Shown here piece after piece: positions 8,214 through 16,724 of a stretch of 64,000 bases of DNA. Position numbers and translations under genes: made by a program. The notes under the pieces are model-generated. The model ran no database searches, was not told the origin of the DNA, and worked only from the letters and a program-made list of their open reading frames with translations. Source of the DNA: a virus; IMG/VR virus record IMGVR_UViG_3300010412_000009, positions 1 to 64,000 of that record. One strand, given 5' to 3'. Within the stretch, counting starts at the first letter, position 1. The number at the start of each line of letters is the position of its first letter.

Positions 8214-9977
8214 CTATTTAATTTTCCCGAATAACCATAAATAGTCTTGATAATCTTTTGGTGTCGTTGGTCTATTAACAGGTCTTCTCATATGATTTGG
8301 TACATATTGCTCAAAACTAGTTGGAGGTCTTAAATTATCATTATCATTGACTGTCCATAGATCGAGTAATACTTTGGTTTGTTCATCAACTTTTTGTAAT
8401 TTGGAGAATGAATTTTCTGCAACATAAGTTGCCATTGCCATACCCTGAATTAAATCGTCGTGATGTCCTTTTTGATGATCAGGCTTACCATTTCTATAAA
8501 TAAATGTACCCATTTCATTATGAAGTCTTTGACTATATATCCTAAAACCGTTTCTAATAGCCTCCTCAAAAGATGCAATTATTTGAACCCTTTTATTGTT
8601 ATATGAAATTCCGGGTATTTTATCTTGAATATTAGTATTCCACATCACGTCAACTGACTGATTATCGTAATATAGGTTTTTATATCCTAACTCAACCAAT
8701 TTTCGTGAAGTTGCAACACCCATACCACCAGTAATGTCAATAACGATAAAACAAGAATACATAGTAGCCCATTTATAGGCAATTTCTGCGATGACATCAG
8801 GGGGTACTTTGCCTAAATACTCAACAACTTGTTCTCGATTGTCAAAATCAATGATTTGAAATGTCGTAAAATCTTCACTATCTCCACGACTAACATCTAT
8901 TGCCATAATGTATTTATGACCAGGAACGGGATCTTTCCAAATCCAAAGAGCATTTCCCATTAGTTTTGCTTCTGGTTCACATAACATTGTTTTATTAATT
9001 TCCTCCAATAATTTGGCATCAAAAACGTTATCACCTGATCCAATAAATGATGATTCTATCTCTTGAGCAACTTTTCTCTTATCATATTTTAATTTTTTAA
9101 CCATATTTTCAAACCAAGTTGAATATGGTGAGTACCCATCATCTATAAGTTTTTTAATCTGAGAAAAATCCCTTTCTTCGTACTCTACATGACTAAAATC
9201 AATTATATCATATTTACTATCGTCATTAGTATGATGTTCTCTTATGAATTTAATAATATCGTCAGTTTTCACCATTTTTAAATCTGATGAATATCTAGGA
9301 TCTTTCCACCATATCAATTCTGTAATCTTAAATTCATTCATATTACGAATTGCCTGGTTATATATCGTATAGTATATTGGATCATAACCGTTAGGTGTTG
9401 AAATCACAATGATTTTACCTCCCGTAGATAATGACGCCATACAAGCAGCCCAAAAATCATCATCCGCCTCAATAAACGCCGCTTCATCCATAATAAGAAC
9501 AGTCGGGGTAAACCCTCTTAACGCGTCTTTAGATGTTGCAACCGCCTTTACTTCTGAATTATTGTGCTTTAATTTGTAATGCTTTTGAGAGTTCTTCTTA
9601 TCGTCAAATTCAACACCTAACCAATCAGGCCATTGTCTTGTGAATTCTTTGATTTTGTTCGCCATTTCAATTGAAGTGTCCAATTTATTGGCAATTATCA
9701 AAATCTTTTCAGGTGATGTTGAACGAGCAAATGATATTTTTTTGGACGCCCAAGCTGCGGTTACCGTTGAAACACCAGCCTGTCTATATTTCTTAGCGAT
9801 GTTTTCTTCATACTTTTCGTAATTACTAACTAATTCGATTTGGTCAGGAAATAATTTAAATGGGACATACTGTGATATTGTATTATCGTAAGTCTGTAGA
9901 TAGGTTTCTATTGCGTATATTGAACTTTTTTGACATTTAGCATACTCTAAAAGTATGCGCTCTTTCATGTTGTTCAT
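8214..9977 (-). CDS. 17: Terminase large subunit, T4 gp17-like
   Basis: 587 residues, close to T4 gp17 (610). Motifs seen in order: a Walker A-like KKYRQAGVST at about residues 62-71, Walker B VLIMDEAAF near residue 165, the coupling motif VISTPNG near 197, and the RuvC-like nuclease domain with MAIDVSRGDSEDF near 362 and the late acidic cluster HHDDLIQG near 507. It packages DNA into the prohead through the portal and cuts the concatemer. No small terminase was recognised in the window. Confidence 0.95.
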   Translation of the reverse strand: MNNMKERILLEYAKCQKSSIYAIETYLQTYDNTISQYVPFKLFPDQIELVSNYEKYEENIAKKYRQAGVSTVTAAWASKKISFARSTSPEKILIIANKLDTSIEMANKIKEFTRQWPDWLGVEFDDKKNSQKHYKLKHNNSEVKAVATSKDALRGFTPTVLIMDEAAFIEADDDFWAACMASLSTGGKIIVISTPNGYDPIYYTIYNQAIRNMNEFKITELIWWKDPRYSSDLKMVKTDDIIKFIREHHTNDDSKYDIIDFSHVEYEERDFSQIKKLIDDGYSPYSTWFENMVKKLKYDKRKVAQEIESSFIGSGDNVFDAKLLEEINKTMLCEPEAKLMGNALWIWKDPVPGHKYIMAIDVSRGDSEDFTTFQIIDFDNREQVVEYLGKVPPDVIAEIAYKWATMYSCFIVIDITGGMGVATSRKLVELGYKNLYYDNQSVDVMWNTNIQDKIPGISYNNKRVQIIASFEEAIRNGFRIYSQRLHNEMGTFIYRNGKPDHQKGHHDDLIQGMAMATYVAENSFSKLQKVDEQTKVLLDLWTVNDNDNLRPPTSFEQYVPNHMRRPVNRPTTPKDYQDYLWLFGKIK

Positions 9978-9987
9978 TTATCTCAAT

Positions 9988-11265
9988 TTAGGACAAATTA
10001 ATACCTAAATCACCTAATAAATTATTAAATTCATCATCGTCATCATTATCCGATGAATATTCATCATGTTGTTGATTTAATTCTTGAACAATTTCATCAA
10101 CCATACGATTTAAAATTTCAGTGCCTCTAGGATTTCCTCTCATAATCAATCTCGCCAATTGGAAAAACTCTTCAGTATCCAAGGCCGAAAATTTTGAAAA
10201 TAAATAGGTTTGTATCCACTTTTTATCCTCATCATAAAGTTTATTAGGATATGCTTCTCTAAATTTCTCCCAAAATATTGGACCTAATCTAATATCCCAT
10301 GTCTCATCTGCCATAGTATCAGTACTTGCCATTACCATCTTTGCTTGTTCAGGATCATCAGGAAGACCATGAGTTCCCGCAACGTCCATAACTCCCTTAA
10401 TAATTTCATGTACCAATATTGGGAATATTATCCCTTTTGCTTTAATTATTGTCTTATCATTTTCTTCATCATAATCAACTTCTTCACTACCGGAAACCGA
10501 TTGTCCCATCATCATAGATACTTGCTCATCAGAAAACATCCAATATGCAATATCTAGTAATGACATTAAACTACCATACATATTAACAAGATTCGGATCA
10601 AGTCTATCTAGTTCATTTTTAACTAAATTGAACATGTAATGTCCTTTCTTTGCAGATCCTTGTATTAATGAATTAATAAATCTTCTTTTTACTTTCTCAA
10701 GATTGAAATTATCAAGAGCATCATTTAATTGATCAATGTCAATGTCAGAACTCTGAAATGTATTCATAATTTCTTCTTCATCAAAGTCCTCAGGTTCTTT
10801 TTTAAAGTTAGACGTATCTATTTCTCCAACACCAACTAATTTAGCGTCGATACTAAAAAACTCATTATCAACACCCATATCTTTTAATACCAAGTCTACC
10901 GCTAAACGTTCTAAATATTCTTTATGTCTAGACTCAATCTGTAAGATATTCATAAGTAGAGATTGTGTCATTTGAACCATTTGAATTAATCCGTTCCTTG
11001 ATGTTGTAAAATTTCTAAGCCCTGTATATTGACTAACTTTACTAACTAAATCCGCAAACCTCTTAGAAGCCGCCCTTTCTTCAAAGGACATACCACCTTC
11101 CCTTCCAGTAGGAATTGCAGGGTTATCTGAAAATGGAGTTTGACCTCTTTCTATCTTACTCTGTAATGAAGGCTCCATTCTCTCAGGACTATCCCCATAA
11201 TCAATAGGAGCTTCCAATATTCTCCTATTTATAATATTATCAAGATTATTTTTACTTATTTTCAT
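9988..11265 (-). CDS. Probable virion protein with capsid-targeting-like N-terminus
   Basis: 425 residues, unrecognised. It starts MKISKNNLDNIINRRILEAP, which matches the general pattern of a short N-terminal targeting cassette ending at ILE followed by Ala, a plausible prohead protease site at residues 16-18. The rest is helical and acidic, with an Asp-rich C-terminus (SDNDDDDEFNNLLGDL). It lies in the head operon, 10 bp from the terminase gene, so a structural or internal head role is likely. Confidence 0.75.
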   Translation of the reverse strand: MKISKNNLDNIINRRILEAPIDYGDSPERMEPSLQSKIERGQTPFSDNPAIPTGREGGMSFEERAASKRFADLVSKVSQYTGLRNFTTSRNGLIQMVQMTQSLLMNILQIESRHKEYLERLAVDLVLKDMGVDNEFFSIDAKLVGVGEIDTSNFKKEPEDFDEEEIMNTFQSSDIDIDQLNDALDNFNLEKVKRRFINSLIQGSAKKGHYMFNLVKNELDRLDPNLVNMYGSLMSLLDIAYWMFSDEQVSMMMGQSVSGSEEVDYDEENDKTIIKAKGIIFPILVHEIIKGVMDVAGTHGLPDDPEQAKMVMASTDTMADETWDIRLGPIFWEKFREAYPNKLYDEDKKWIQTYLFSKFSALDTEEFFQLARLIMRGNPRGTEILNRMVDEIVQELNQQHDEYSSDNDDDDEFNNLLGDLGINLS

Positions 11266-11266
11266 A

Positions 11267-11929
11267 TTATTTATTGAAAATTGACCCGTATCTTAACCAA
11301 GAAGGTAATGACGATTTAGGTTCTTGACCTGCCTTTGGGTTAGGTTTATGTTTAGGTTTGAAAGGATTTTTCTTATCTGGTTTTGGAGTAGTAATACCTG
11401 GCTTAACATCTGGTTTTGTTTTAGGCGGGGCAGGTGCAATTTCTTGTTCCATAGTCTCACTTTTTTTACCCTTTATATAACTTTCCAGATCTTTCTTCTT
11501 AATTGAAGGTTTAATTTCTTTCTTAACCATTTCGACAATAAACTTTTCAATCATTAAATCCTCATTCATCGTTTTCTTAACATCCTTCACACATCTCTCA
11601 TATTTTCTTTTCTGAGCTTTAGTCCAATCACTTCGTTTAGATGTTCCAAATTCATCAGCCATTTGACTTGTACAAATTGCCCAAGGATTATTCTTATCCT
11701 TACCTTTTTTCTTTTCAGTCATTTCACCCTCATAAGTCATATAAGGACGTTTTTCTCTTTGAGCGATTTTTTCTGCATCTGAATTTGCAGGGACTTTAAG
11801 TACACCAGTTGTCTCATTCTCTGAAATCAATCTACTATGTAGTAGATTAATCTGATGTTCATTTAATTTGGATATAGATGTCTTTGACAATCCAAATTTT
11901 AATAACTCTTTACGTTTATTGTTTGTCAT
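11267..11929 (-). CDS. Basic virion-associated protein
   Basis: 220 residues from the ATG at 11929; an upstream TTG in frame is a weaker start. A Cys-containing block NPWAICTSQMADEFGTSKRS, then DWTKAQKRKYERCVKDVKK, resembles a module seen in virion proteins of other large T4-like phages. The C-terminal 70 residues are Pro/Lys-rich (KPKHKPNPKAGQEPK) and likely disordered. An LISE site near residue 36 could be a prohead protease cut. Function unknown. Confidence 0.7.
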   Translation of the reverse strand: MTNNKRKELLKFGLSKTSISKLNEHQINLLHSRLISENETTGVLKVPANSDAEKIAQREKRPYMTYEGEMTEKKKGKDKNNPWAICTSQMADEFGTSKRSDWTKAQKRKYERCVKDVKKTMNEDLMIEKFIVEMVKKEIKPSIKKKDLESYIKGKKSETMEQEIAPAPPKTKPDVKPGITTPKPDKKNPFKPKHKPNPKAGQEPKSSLPSWLRYGSIFNK

Positions 11930-12320
11930 AATCAACAATTTGTTTAAAAATTAAATCTCTTGCATATAATTTATCGACAACCGAATCATACGGCTCTCCA
12001 AATCTAAAATACAATCTATCCTTATTTTCAGGACACGTATCATAACTCTCCCACGCTAACGCCACAATACCATCCACAGCCTCATACATTGAAAACACAT
12101 ACGAATCCTGAATTAATTCCAGATCAACTTTTGGTGTTTGTAGTTCATATACTTTTGAAATGTATTTAATATCTGGAGGTTCAGGGTTTGAATTCGCAGG
12201 AATTTCATCCCATCCTTCACCCCATATTTCAAGTTCAATACTATTATCACCAAATATAAATTCATAGGTATACTCACCTTTATGATTAACACCCAATGAA
12301 TTTACAAAAATTAATTTCAT
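11916..12320 (-). CDS. Conserved phage protein of unknown function
   Basis: 134 residues. The beginning MKLIFVNSLGVNHKGEYTYE, then EIWGEGWDEIPA and DAVDGIVALAWE-like text (EAVDGIVALAWESYD), is a pattern I associate with a conserved hypothetical of T4-like phages. It overlaps both neighbours by a few bases, so it is translationally coupled within the head operon. No catalytic motif is apparent. Confidence 0.75.
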   Translation of the reverse strand: MKLIFVNSLGVNHKGEYTYEFIFGDNSIELEIWGEGWDEIPANSNPEPPDIKYISKVYELQTPKVDLELIQDSYVFSMYEAVDGIVALAWESYDTCPENKDRLYFRFGEPYDSVVDKLYARDLIFKQIVDYDKQ

Positions 12321-12655
12321 TTTTTATTTAACCAATTTTTCATTAGACGATAAAATTTTATTGTTGTATCAGGTTTTTTCTTATGATATAATGATGTTTC
12401 TTCAAAAGAATCAAAATCAATATCATCAGAATCAAATCCATCGGATACCAACATATCATAAACTTTATCGTAATTAATTTTACCATAATGATCCTCTTTT
12501 AGATCATTGGATTCATTTTGTTTAACTATAGAACCCTTACCTTTTGGCCAATTCTTTTTAGCTCTCAAAGCAAATAATATTTCACTTTCTTTTTCTTTTA
12601 TTTTCTGAGGTACTTTTTTCCCCTCTTTCTGATATTTTTCACTTTCTCTCTTCAA
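12317..12655 (-). CDS. C-terminal extension or separate protein, probably made by frameshift
   Basis: The open frame actually continues upstream of the TTG at 12655 to about 12775, with protein-like text (TEKWDKDVEVKKTGEHSDKT, then LGELRKELSKLKRESEKYQ), but contains no ATG or GTG there. It is in the -1 frame relative to the gene ending at 12751, whose last codons run through an A8 tract. The segment KESEILFALRAKKNWPKGKG resembles the C-terminal part of virion proteins in marine T4-like phages. I think it is the downstream part of the 12751-13821 protein, joined by -1 slippage on the poly-A or split by a homopolymer sequencing error. Confidence 0.65.
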   Translation of the reverse strand: MKRESEKYQKEGKKVPQKIKEKESEILFALRAKKNWPKGKGSIVKQNESNDLKEDHYGKINYDKVYDMLVSDGFDSDDIDFDSFEETSLYHKKKPDTTIKFYRLMKNWLNKK

Positions 12656-12750
12656 CTTAGAAAGTTCTTTTCTTAACTCACCAAGTGTTTTATCTGAATG
12701 CTCACCAGTTTTCTTAACCTCGACATCCTTATCCCATTTTTCTGTAATTT

Positions 12751-13821
12751 CTACCTTTTTTTTCGGACTTTTTTTTTACCGCCATCCTCCAAATAACTTA
12801 AAATTACTTGATCCACAGTACTTTCAATAAACAATTCATTCATAATTGATTCCAAAAATGCATCATCATCATCATCACCTTCCTTAGGTTCTTCCACCTT
12901 CTTTTTTGGTTTGATATCAACATCTTCAATATCCGAATCAGATTCTAAGTCTGAATCAATATCTGCATCCATATCATCACCCATATCTGCATCCACATCT
13001 ATGTTTTCAGAATTTTCGAAATTATCTAAAATTTCGTCTTTATCATCTTCATCTAAATTATTTAAATTAAGCGCAGATAAAATTGAATTTAGAACATATT
13101 TAATTTCTTTTGATTCAAGATTTTTACTTTCTTCGTAAGTTCTAATTTTTTGACCCAATTTTCCTACCAATTTTTGAATTCCCTTATAGGTAACCATTTC
13201 ATCATCCTCCATATCATCGGCAGGCATTTCATCACCCATATCACCTCCCATATCATCGGCAGGCATTTCATCACCCATATCACCTCCCATATCATCGGCA
13301 GGCATTTCATCACCCATATCACCTCCTAAATCACCTCCCATATCATCAGCTGGCATTTCACCACCTGACCCTTGTGGTTGTGGTGATGGAAGATCTAAAT
13401 CAGGTAAATCCATATCTGAAGCATCTGCCGATGGTTCAGGTCTTGGTGTTTTAAGAACATATTTCTTTTGTTCGCCAAATAAAGAAACACCATCTTTATT
13501 CCCGTGAATCTCATTAAGTTCACGTGCCAATAAATTCAATTTTCTTAGTGCTTTTGAATATGATGACGAATATTTTCTATTTTCGATAGGTGACAAATAT
13601 TCTGTCTTACTTTCATCAACTCTTCTCTTTATAATATAACCCAACTTTTCATGAACAATTTCATACTCACGCCCATCTGCCAATACTCTTGAGTATACAT
13701 CTTTACTGGTTTCATTAACTGGTTGAGGAATTGTTTCCTTATATCTTGCAATTTCAAGAATTCTCTTTATTTTTGCATCCCCAGTTAGTTTTTCACTACC
13801 AATAGGTTTTAAATCTGACAT
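12751..13821 (-). CDS. Acidic repetitive virion/core protein
   Basis: 356 residues. Residues about 1-130 form a basic helical domain; about 150-205 are tandem copies of GDMGDEMPADDMG; about 270-330 are Asp-rich. A conserved-looking module AFLESIMNELFIESTVDQVI follows, with two (I/L)-x-E sites (FLE, FIE). The stop comes right after KKKVRKKR encoded by A-runs. Length, acidity and sites suggest a prohead core or internal protein. The reading frame likely continues into the 12317 region by -1 frameshift. Confidence 0.75.
   Translation of the reverse strand: MSDLKPIGSEKLTGDAKIKRILEIARYKETIPQPVNETSKDVYSRVLADGREYEIVHEKLGYIIKRRVDESKTEYLSPIENRKYSSSYSKALRKLNLLARELNEIHGNKDGVSLFGEQKKYVLKTPRPEPSADASDMDLPDLDLPSPQPQGSGGEMPADDMGGDLGGDMGDEMPADDMGGDMGDEMPADDMGGDMGDEMPADDMEDDEMVTYKGIQKLVGKLGQKIRTYEESKNLESKEIKYVLNSILSALNLNNLDEDDKDEILDNFENSENIDVDADMGDDMDADIDSDLESDSDIEDVDIKPKKKVEEPKEGDDDDDAFLESIMNELFIESTVDQVILSYLEDGGKKKVRKKR
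13211..13327. repeat. 39-bp tandem repeat, 3 copies
   Basis: Three adjacent, essentially identical 39-bp units begin at 13211, 13250 and 13289, encoding MPADDMGGDMGDE. A fourth, diverged copy follows toward 13360. In-frame expansion within an acidic virion protein, like the scaffold repeats at 3046. Confidence 0.9.
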
Positions 13822-13836
13822 AATCTATGTTTTTAA

Positions 13837-14016
13837 TTAAGAATTTAATCCGTTAAAGCCACCAAGAGTCACAGATGTTAATTGTACAATAGTATTACCA
13901 CTACCATCCATCATTACAGGATGTGGTACAACTACCTCTCGTACAGTTTCAGTGCCACCGCTAACGCACTTGACACACACTTTATAATCATAAGTCCCTG
14001 AGCTCAATGTTGACAT
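13837..14016 (-). CDS. Small unidentified protein, 59 residues
   Basis: ATG at 14016 and stop at 13837-13839 give MSTLSSGTYDYKVCVKCVSG and a beta-rich remainder ending NGLNS. The spacing of CVKC followed by a run of Val/Thr and Gly suggests a small beta domain. It fills the gap between two genes on the same strand, and an ATATTTATA-like sequence lies just upstream at about 14030. Short, but the gap-free fit argues that it is real. Confidence 0.7.
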   Translation of the reverse strand: MSTLSSGTYDYKVCVKCVSGGTETVREVVVPHPVMMDGSGNTIVQLTSVTLGGFNGLNS

Positions 14017-14056
14017 AACTCATTTTTATATATAAATATTAATTATTCGTTATAAA

Positions 14057-14797
14057 TTATCCTAATGACAAATTTTTATCTAAAATATTATTTTTATAAT
14101 CAAACAGTTTTTGAATATATCCATTTCTTCTAAGTACCTTAAATGTTAGATTTTCATATGATGTTTCACCACTTGTTTCCAAACCTTTTGACCTATAACT
14201 TTTAAGTTTATCTTTCAATCGTTGTATTCTATCAATAATAACATCAATATATTCAGGAGACAAGTCTTTTGTTTCCTGAATTAACTCATCAATTTTTTCC
14301 GTCCAAGATTTAACTTTATCTGATAATAATTTCTCATCAATGGTAAAATCACTTTGTTTTGATGGTTTTTTTACCCAAGTATCAAACACTAAAGAATATA
14401 TTCCTGAACTATAATGCTCTTCATTAGAATCTTGAACATAAACTTCAACATCATGTTTGAAAATTTTTATCTGATGATTTAAATTGAATAGGATTTTTTT
14501 TAGTCTAAAAATTTCCTCCAAAAGTTCCACTTGATCTTCGGGAAATTGTTGATAATTAATAACAATGTGAAGATCAACATCAGAATAATCAGACCAATTA
14601 TAATTTACCAAAGATCCTGTTAATATCACATCATCAACAAAAACATCAAGTCCAATAAAATTAATGAATTCATACGCAATTTCTAAAAGTCTATTACGTA
14701 TTGAACCATTAATGGAATTACCTGTCTCATCCCAAAATTTAGGATAAAGATCAGATTTGAACTCAAGACTTTGTATTATACTCGAATTATTTGGCAT
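14057..14797 (-). CDS. Nucleotidyltransferase-fold protein (Pol beta superfamily)
   Basis: 246 residues. The minimal nucleotidyltransferase signature is visible: ILTGSLVNYNWSDYSDVDLH at about residues 58-77, i.e. GS followed by D-x-D, with a further acidic residue in HDVEVYV near 118. Such enzymes transfer nucleotides to nucleotides, proteins or RNA. The C-terminal part is helical and charged. Substrate cannot be told. It sits at the end of the head operon, so it could be a virion or late protein. Confidence 0.75.
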   Translation of the reverse strand: MPNNSSIIQSLEFKSDLYPKFWDETGNSINGSIRNRLLEIAYEFINFIGLDVFVDDVILTGSLVNYNWSDYSDVDLHIVINYQQFPEDQVELLEEIFRLKKILFNLNHQIKIFKHDVEVYVQDSNEEHYSSGIYSLVFDTWVKKPSKQSDFTIDEKLLSDKVKSWTEKIDELIQETKDLSPEYIDVIIDRIQRLKDKLKSYRSKGLETSGETSYENLTFKVLRRNGYIQKLFDYKNNILDKNLSLG

Positions 14798-14820
14798 ACC
14801 TTATAAATATAAATACTTCC

Positions 14821-15063
14821 TTAAATCTTTTTGTATTTATACTTTTTGGAGATATTCTTATGGAAAAAACTTCCCTGAGATTCAGACATTCTAAATTTTG
14901 TATACATACTGTGAGGGACATTATCATACTGATATCTTACACCAGTCTTGAATTCAACCACCAACTCGCTTGTACTTGTATCATACTCAGTCTTAACAAT
15001 ATTACTTGACTTAATCTCGTTAATGATTTTAGTACCTTCAATCTGTTCTTTTACAATACCCAT
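14821..15063 (-). CDS. KTSC domain protein
   Basis: 80 residues. The C-terminal half fits the KTSC domain: GVRYQYDNVPHSMYTKFRMS followed by ESQGSFFHKNISKKYKYKK, with the V-P-x-x-x-Y and S-x-G-x-F-F spacing of that family. KTSC proteins occur in many phages and bacteria and are of unknown function. Confidence 0.85.
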   Translation of the reverse strand: MGIVKEQIEGTKIINEIKSSNIVKTEYDTSTSELVVEFKTGVRYQYDNVPHSMYTKFRMSESQGSFFHKNISKKYKYKKI

Positions 15064-15126
15064 AATTGAAAAATTTTGATAATTTAATTATTTGTCGTAC
15101 ATTTGCTATATATATCACACAATATA

Positions 15127-15135
15127 ATATTTATA
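15127..15135 (+). promoter_or_regulatory. late-type promoter motif ATATTTATA
   Basis: ATATTTATA lies 16 nt before the ATG at 15152, on the coding strand. Because this gene is on the plus strand, the match shows that the motif is strand-specific and not just local AT richness. Confidence 0.6.
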
Positions 15136-15151
15136 AATACAATCTAATATT

Positions 15152-16066
15152 ATGAAGTTTATCATAAAGGAAAGTCAACTAAGTGTATTATTATCTGAAA
15201 ATGAGGATATTGATAATATTAACTATAGCGACAAGGAATTGTCAGATATGATATTCTCAAAATTAAATGGATATCGTCAAGAATTGGTGGATGAAGTTAA
15301 GTATGGAATATATGATATCCTCAGATTAATTAAAATATATAGGAGGCAAACTAAATTAGACATAACCACAACCAAATTCTATCAAAATAGTTTAAAGAGT
15401 TCCGATATTTTATTGAAATATGGTATTATTTCATATTCTGAACACAATTCCTTTGGTAAAAAACTTCTTACCAGATCCTTAAATTTAGTTTATGATGATG
15501 AAGGAAATTGGGATATTATAAATAAATTGAATACTAACTACACTGCACTCGCCAGGATAATTACAGATATATTAATGGAAAATCTATCCAAACCAAATAC
15601 AAGTGAAAAATTTCAAAATTTTATTAACGATATCTTACATTCCGAAACTTTAAAAGAAAAAAACATAGGTTATAAGTTAAAAAAATTATTAAAATGGTAC
15701 TTTACACCTAAAAGGTTGGGATTATTAAAAAATTATACCCATATGATTTCTGACACATCATCTAGTGGTGATAATAGTGAACATCACATATCAAATTTTT
15801 TAGAAAGTAAAGGTTATGAGATTTTAGACATTCCAGGTGAAGGTAATTTTGTTGACATGATGTATTCTATTGATATGATAGTAAAAACACCAAAAGGTAA
15901 TGTTGTCACAATTCAAATAAAAACAAGTGAATTTCAATTAAATAATTTTATACAAGATAAACTGAATAATCCGAGCAGTAAAAAGTATAGATATGTTGAT
16001 ATTATATTAATACCATATAAAAATGGTATTAAAGGATATAATTTTAATTTAAATAAAGAGATATAA
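15152..16066 (+). CDS. PD-(D/E)XK-like nuclease with capsid-targeting-like N-terminus
   Basis: 304 residues. It opens with MKFIIKESQLSVLLSENED, matching the shared N-terminal cassette of several proteins here and offering LSE near residue 16 as a prohead protease site. The C-terminal third looks like a PD-(D/E)XK nuclease: EHHISNFLESKGYEILDIPG, then YSIDMIVKTPKG with the key Asp, and VTIQIKTSEFQ giving the Q-x-K motif. Such domains cut DNA. The middle is helical. A packaged DNase could attack host DNA on entry; that role is inference. It is a rare plus-strand gene and ends at a shared terminator. Confidence 0.75.
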   Translation: MKFIIKESQLSVLLSENEDIDNINYSDKELSDMIFSKLNGYRQELVDEVKYGIYDILRLIKIYRRQTKLDITTTKFYQNSLKSSDILLKYGIISYSEHNSFGKKLLTRSLNLVYDDEGNWDIINKLNTNYTALARIITDILMENLSKPNTSEKFQNFINDILHSETLKEKNIGYKLKKLLKWYFTPKRLGLLKNYTHMISDTSSSGDNSEHHISNFLESKGYEILDIPGEGNFVDMMYSIDMIVKTPKGNVVTIQIKTSEFQLNNFIQDKLNNPSSKKYRYVDIILIPYKNGIKGYNFNLNKEI

Positions 16067-16093
16067 AAAAACCCCTCAAATTTGAGGGGTTTT
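16065..16093. terminator. bidirectional intrinsic terminator
   Basis: AAACCCCTCAAATTTGAGGGGTTTT forms a perfect 10-bp hairpin with A and T runs on its sides, between two convergent genes (nuclease-like and Hsp20). Confidence 0.93.
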
Positions 16094-16097
16094 CATT

Positions 16098-16553
16098 TTA
16101 ATTAATCTTAATTGTCGTTGATTTCTTTTTTGTTTCCTCATTTTTTTTCATTCCAGGGATAAATAACGTTAGAATCCCATCCGCAATTGTTGCTTCCACT
16201 TTATTGAAATCAATTTCACCTGTTGGAAGACTGAAATCAATGGATTCTGTTCTTTTTTCTGAACCCAAATTAACTTCTCTTTCACCTGAAACTGTTATTT
16301 GTCGATTTTCACCTGAGATATTAAGATTTTCTTTGTTGAATCCAGGTACTTTTATCAAAAAGTAACACCCATCATCAAGACATACTGTCTCATAGGTAAT
16401 ATCTCTATTATCCTCACCTTTCATCATTGGAGTACGTTTTGTTTCGTAATACATCCAAACAGGGTTCATAAATTCATTTCTGGAATAAAAATCATGCCCA
16501 AAAAATTGCTCAAAAATGTTGTCAAAAGATCCAAAATAATTTTTCCTTCTCAT
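16098..16553 (-). CDS. Small heat shock protein, Hsp20/alpha-crystallin family
   Basis: 151 residues, normal for the family. The alpha-crystallin domain runs from about residue 50 to 140: DGCYFLIKVPGFNKENLNIS, then ITVSGERE and the signature ADGILTLFIPG, with the C-terminal I-x-I (TTIKIN) that docks between subunits. It is an ATP-independent holdase. Hsp20 proteins are known in T4-like cyanophages, where they are suggested to help structural assembly. It is divergent from the Clp unfoldase gene, with about 170 bp between them. Confidence 0.93.
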   Translation of the reverse strand: MRRKNYFGSFDNIFEQFFGHDFYSRNEFMNPVWMYYETKRTPMMKGEDNRDITYETVCLDDGCYFLIKVPGFNKENLNISGENRQITVSGEREVNLGSEKRTESIDFSLPTGEIDFNKVEATIADGILTLFIPGMKKNEETKKKSTTIKIN

Positions 16554-16724
16554 AATATTTTTATTTTATTAGTTTATTGTTAATTTACAAAAAATATCAA
16601 TCAAAGTCAATGCCGATATTAATTCAATGACAAAATGTCATATACAATATGTCGTTTTGACAGATAAATTAACCTATGGACTTTTGGTATGTTTTTTCCT
16701 ATAATTTAAAAAAAACTGAAAATT

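Noticed and set aside
13211-13327. 39-bp repeats considered as a replication iteron or CRISPR array
   Set aside because: Contiguous, in-frame coding repeats without spacers.
16600-16724. Promoter for the Clp unfoldase
   Set aside because: TTTTGACA at about 16654 and a TTTTGG further on are suggestive, but no TAnnTTTG at proper spacing is found, so I did not list it.
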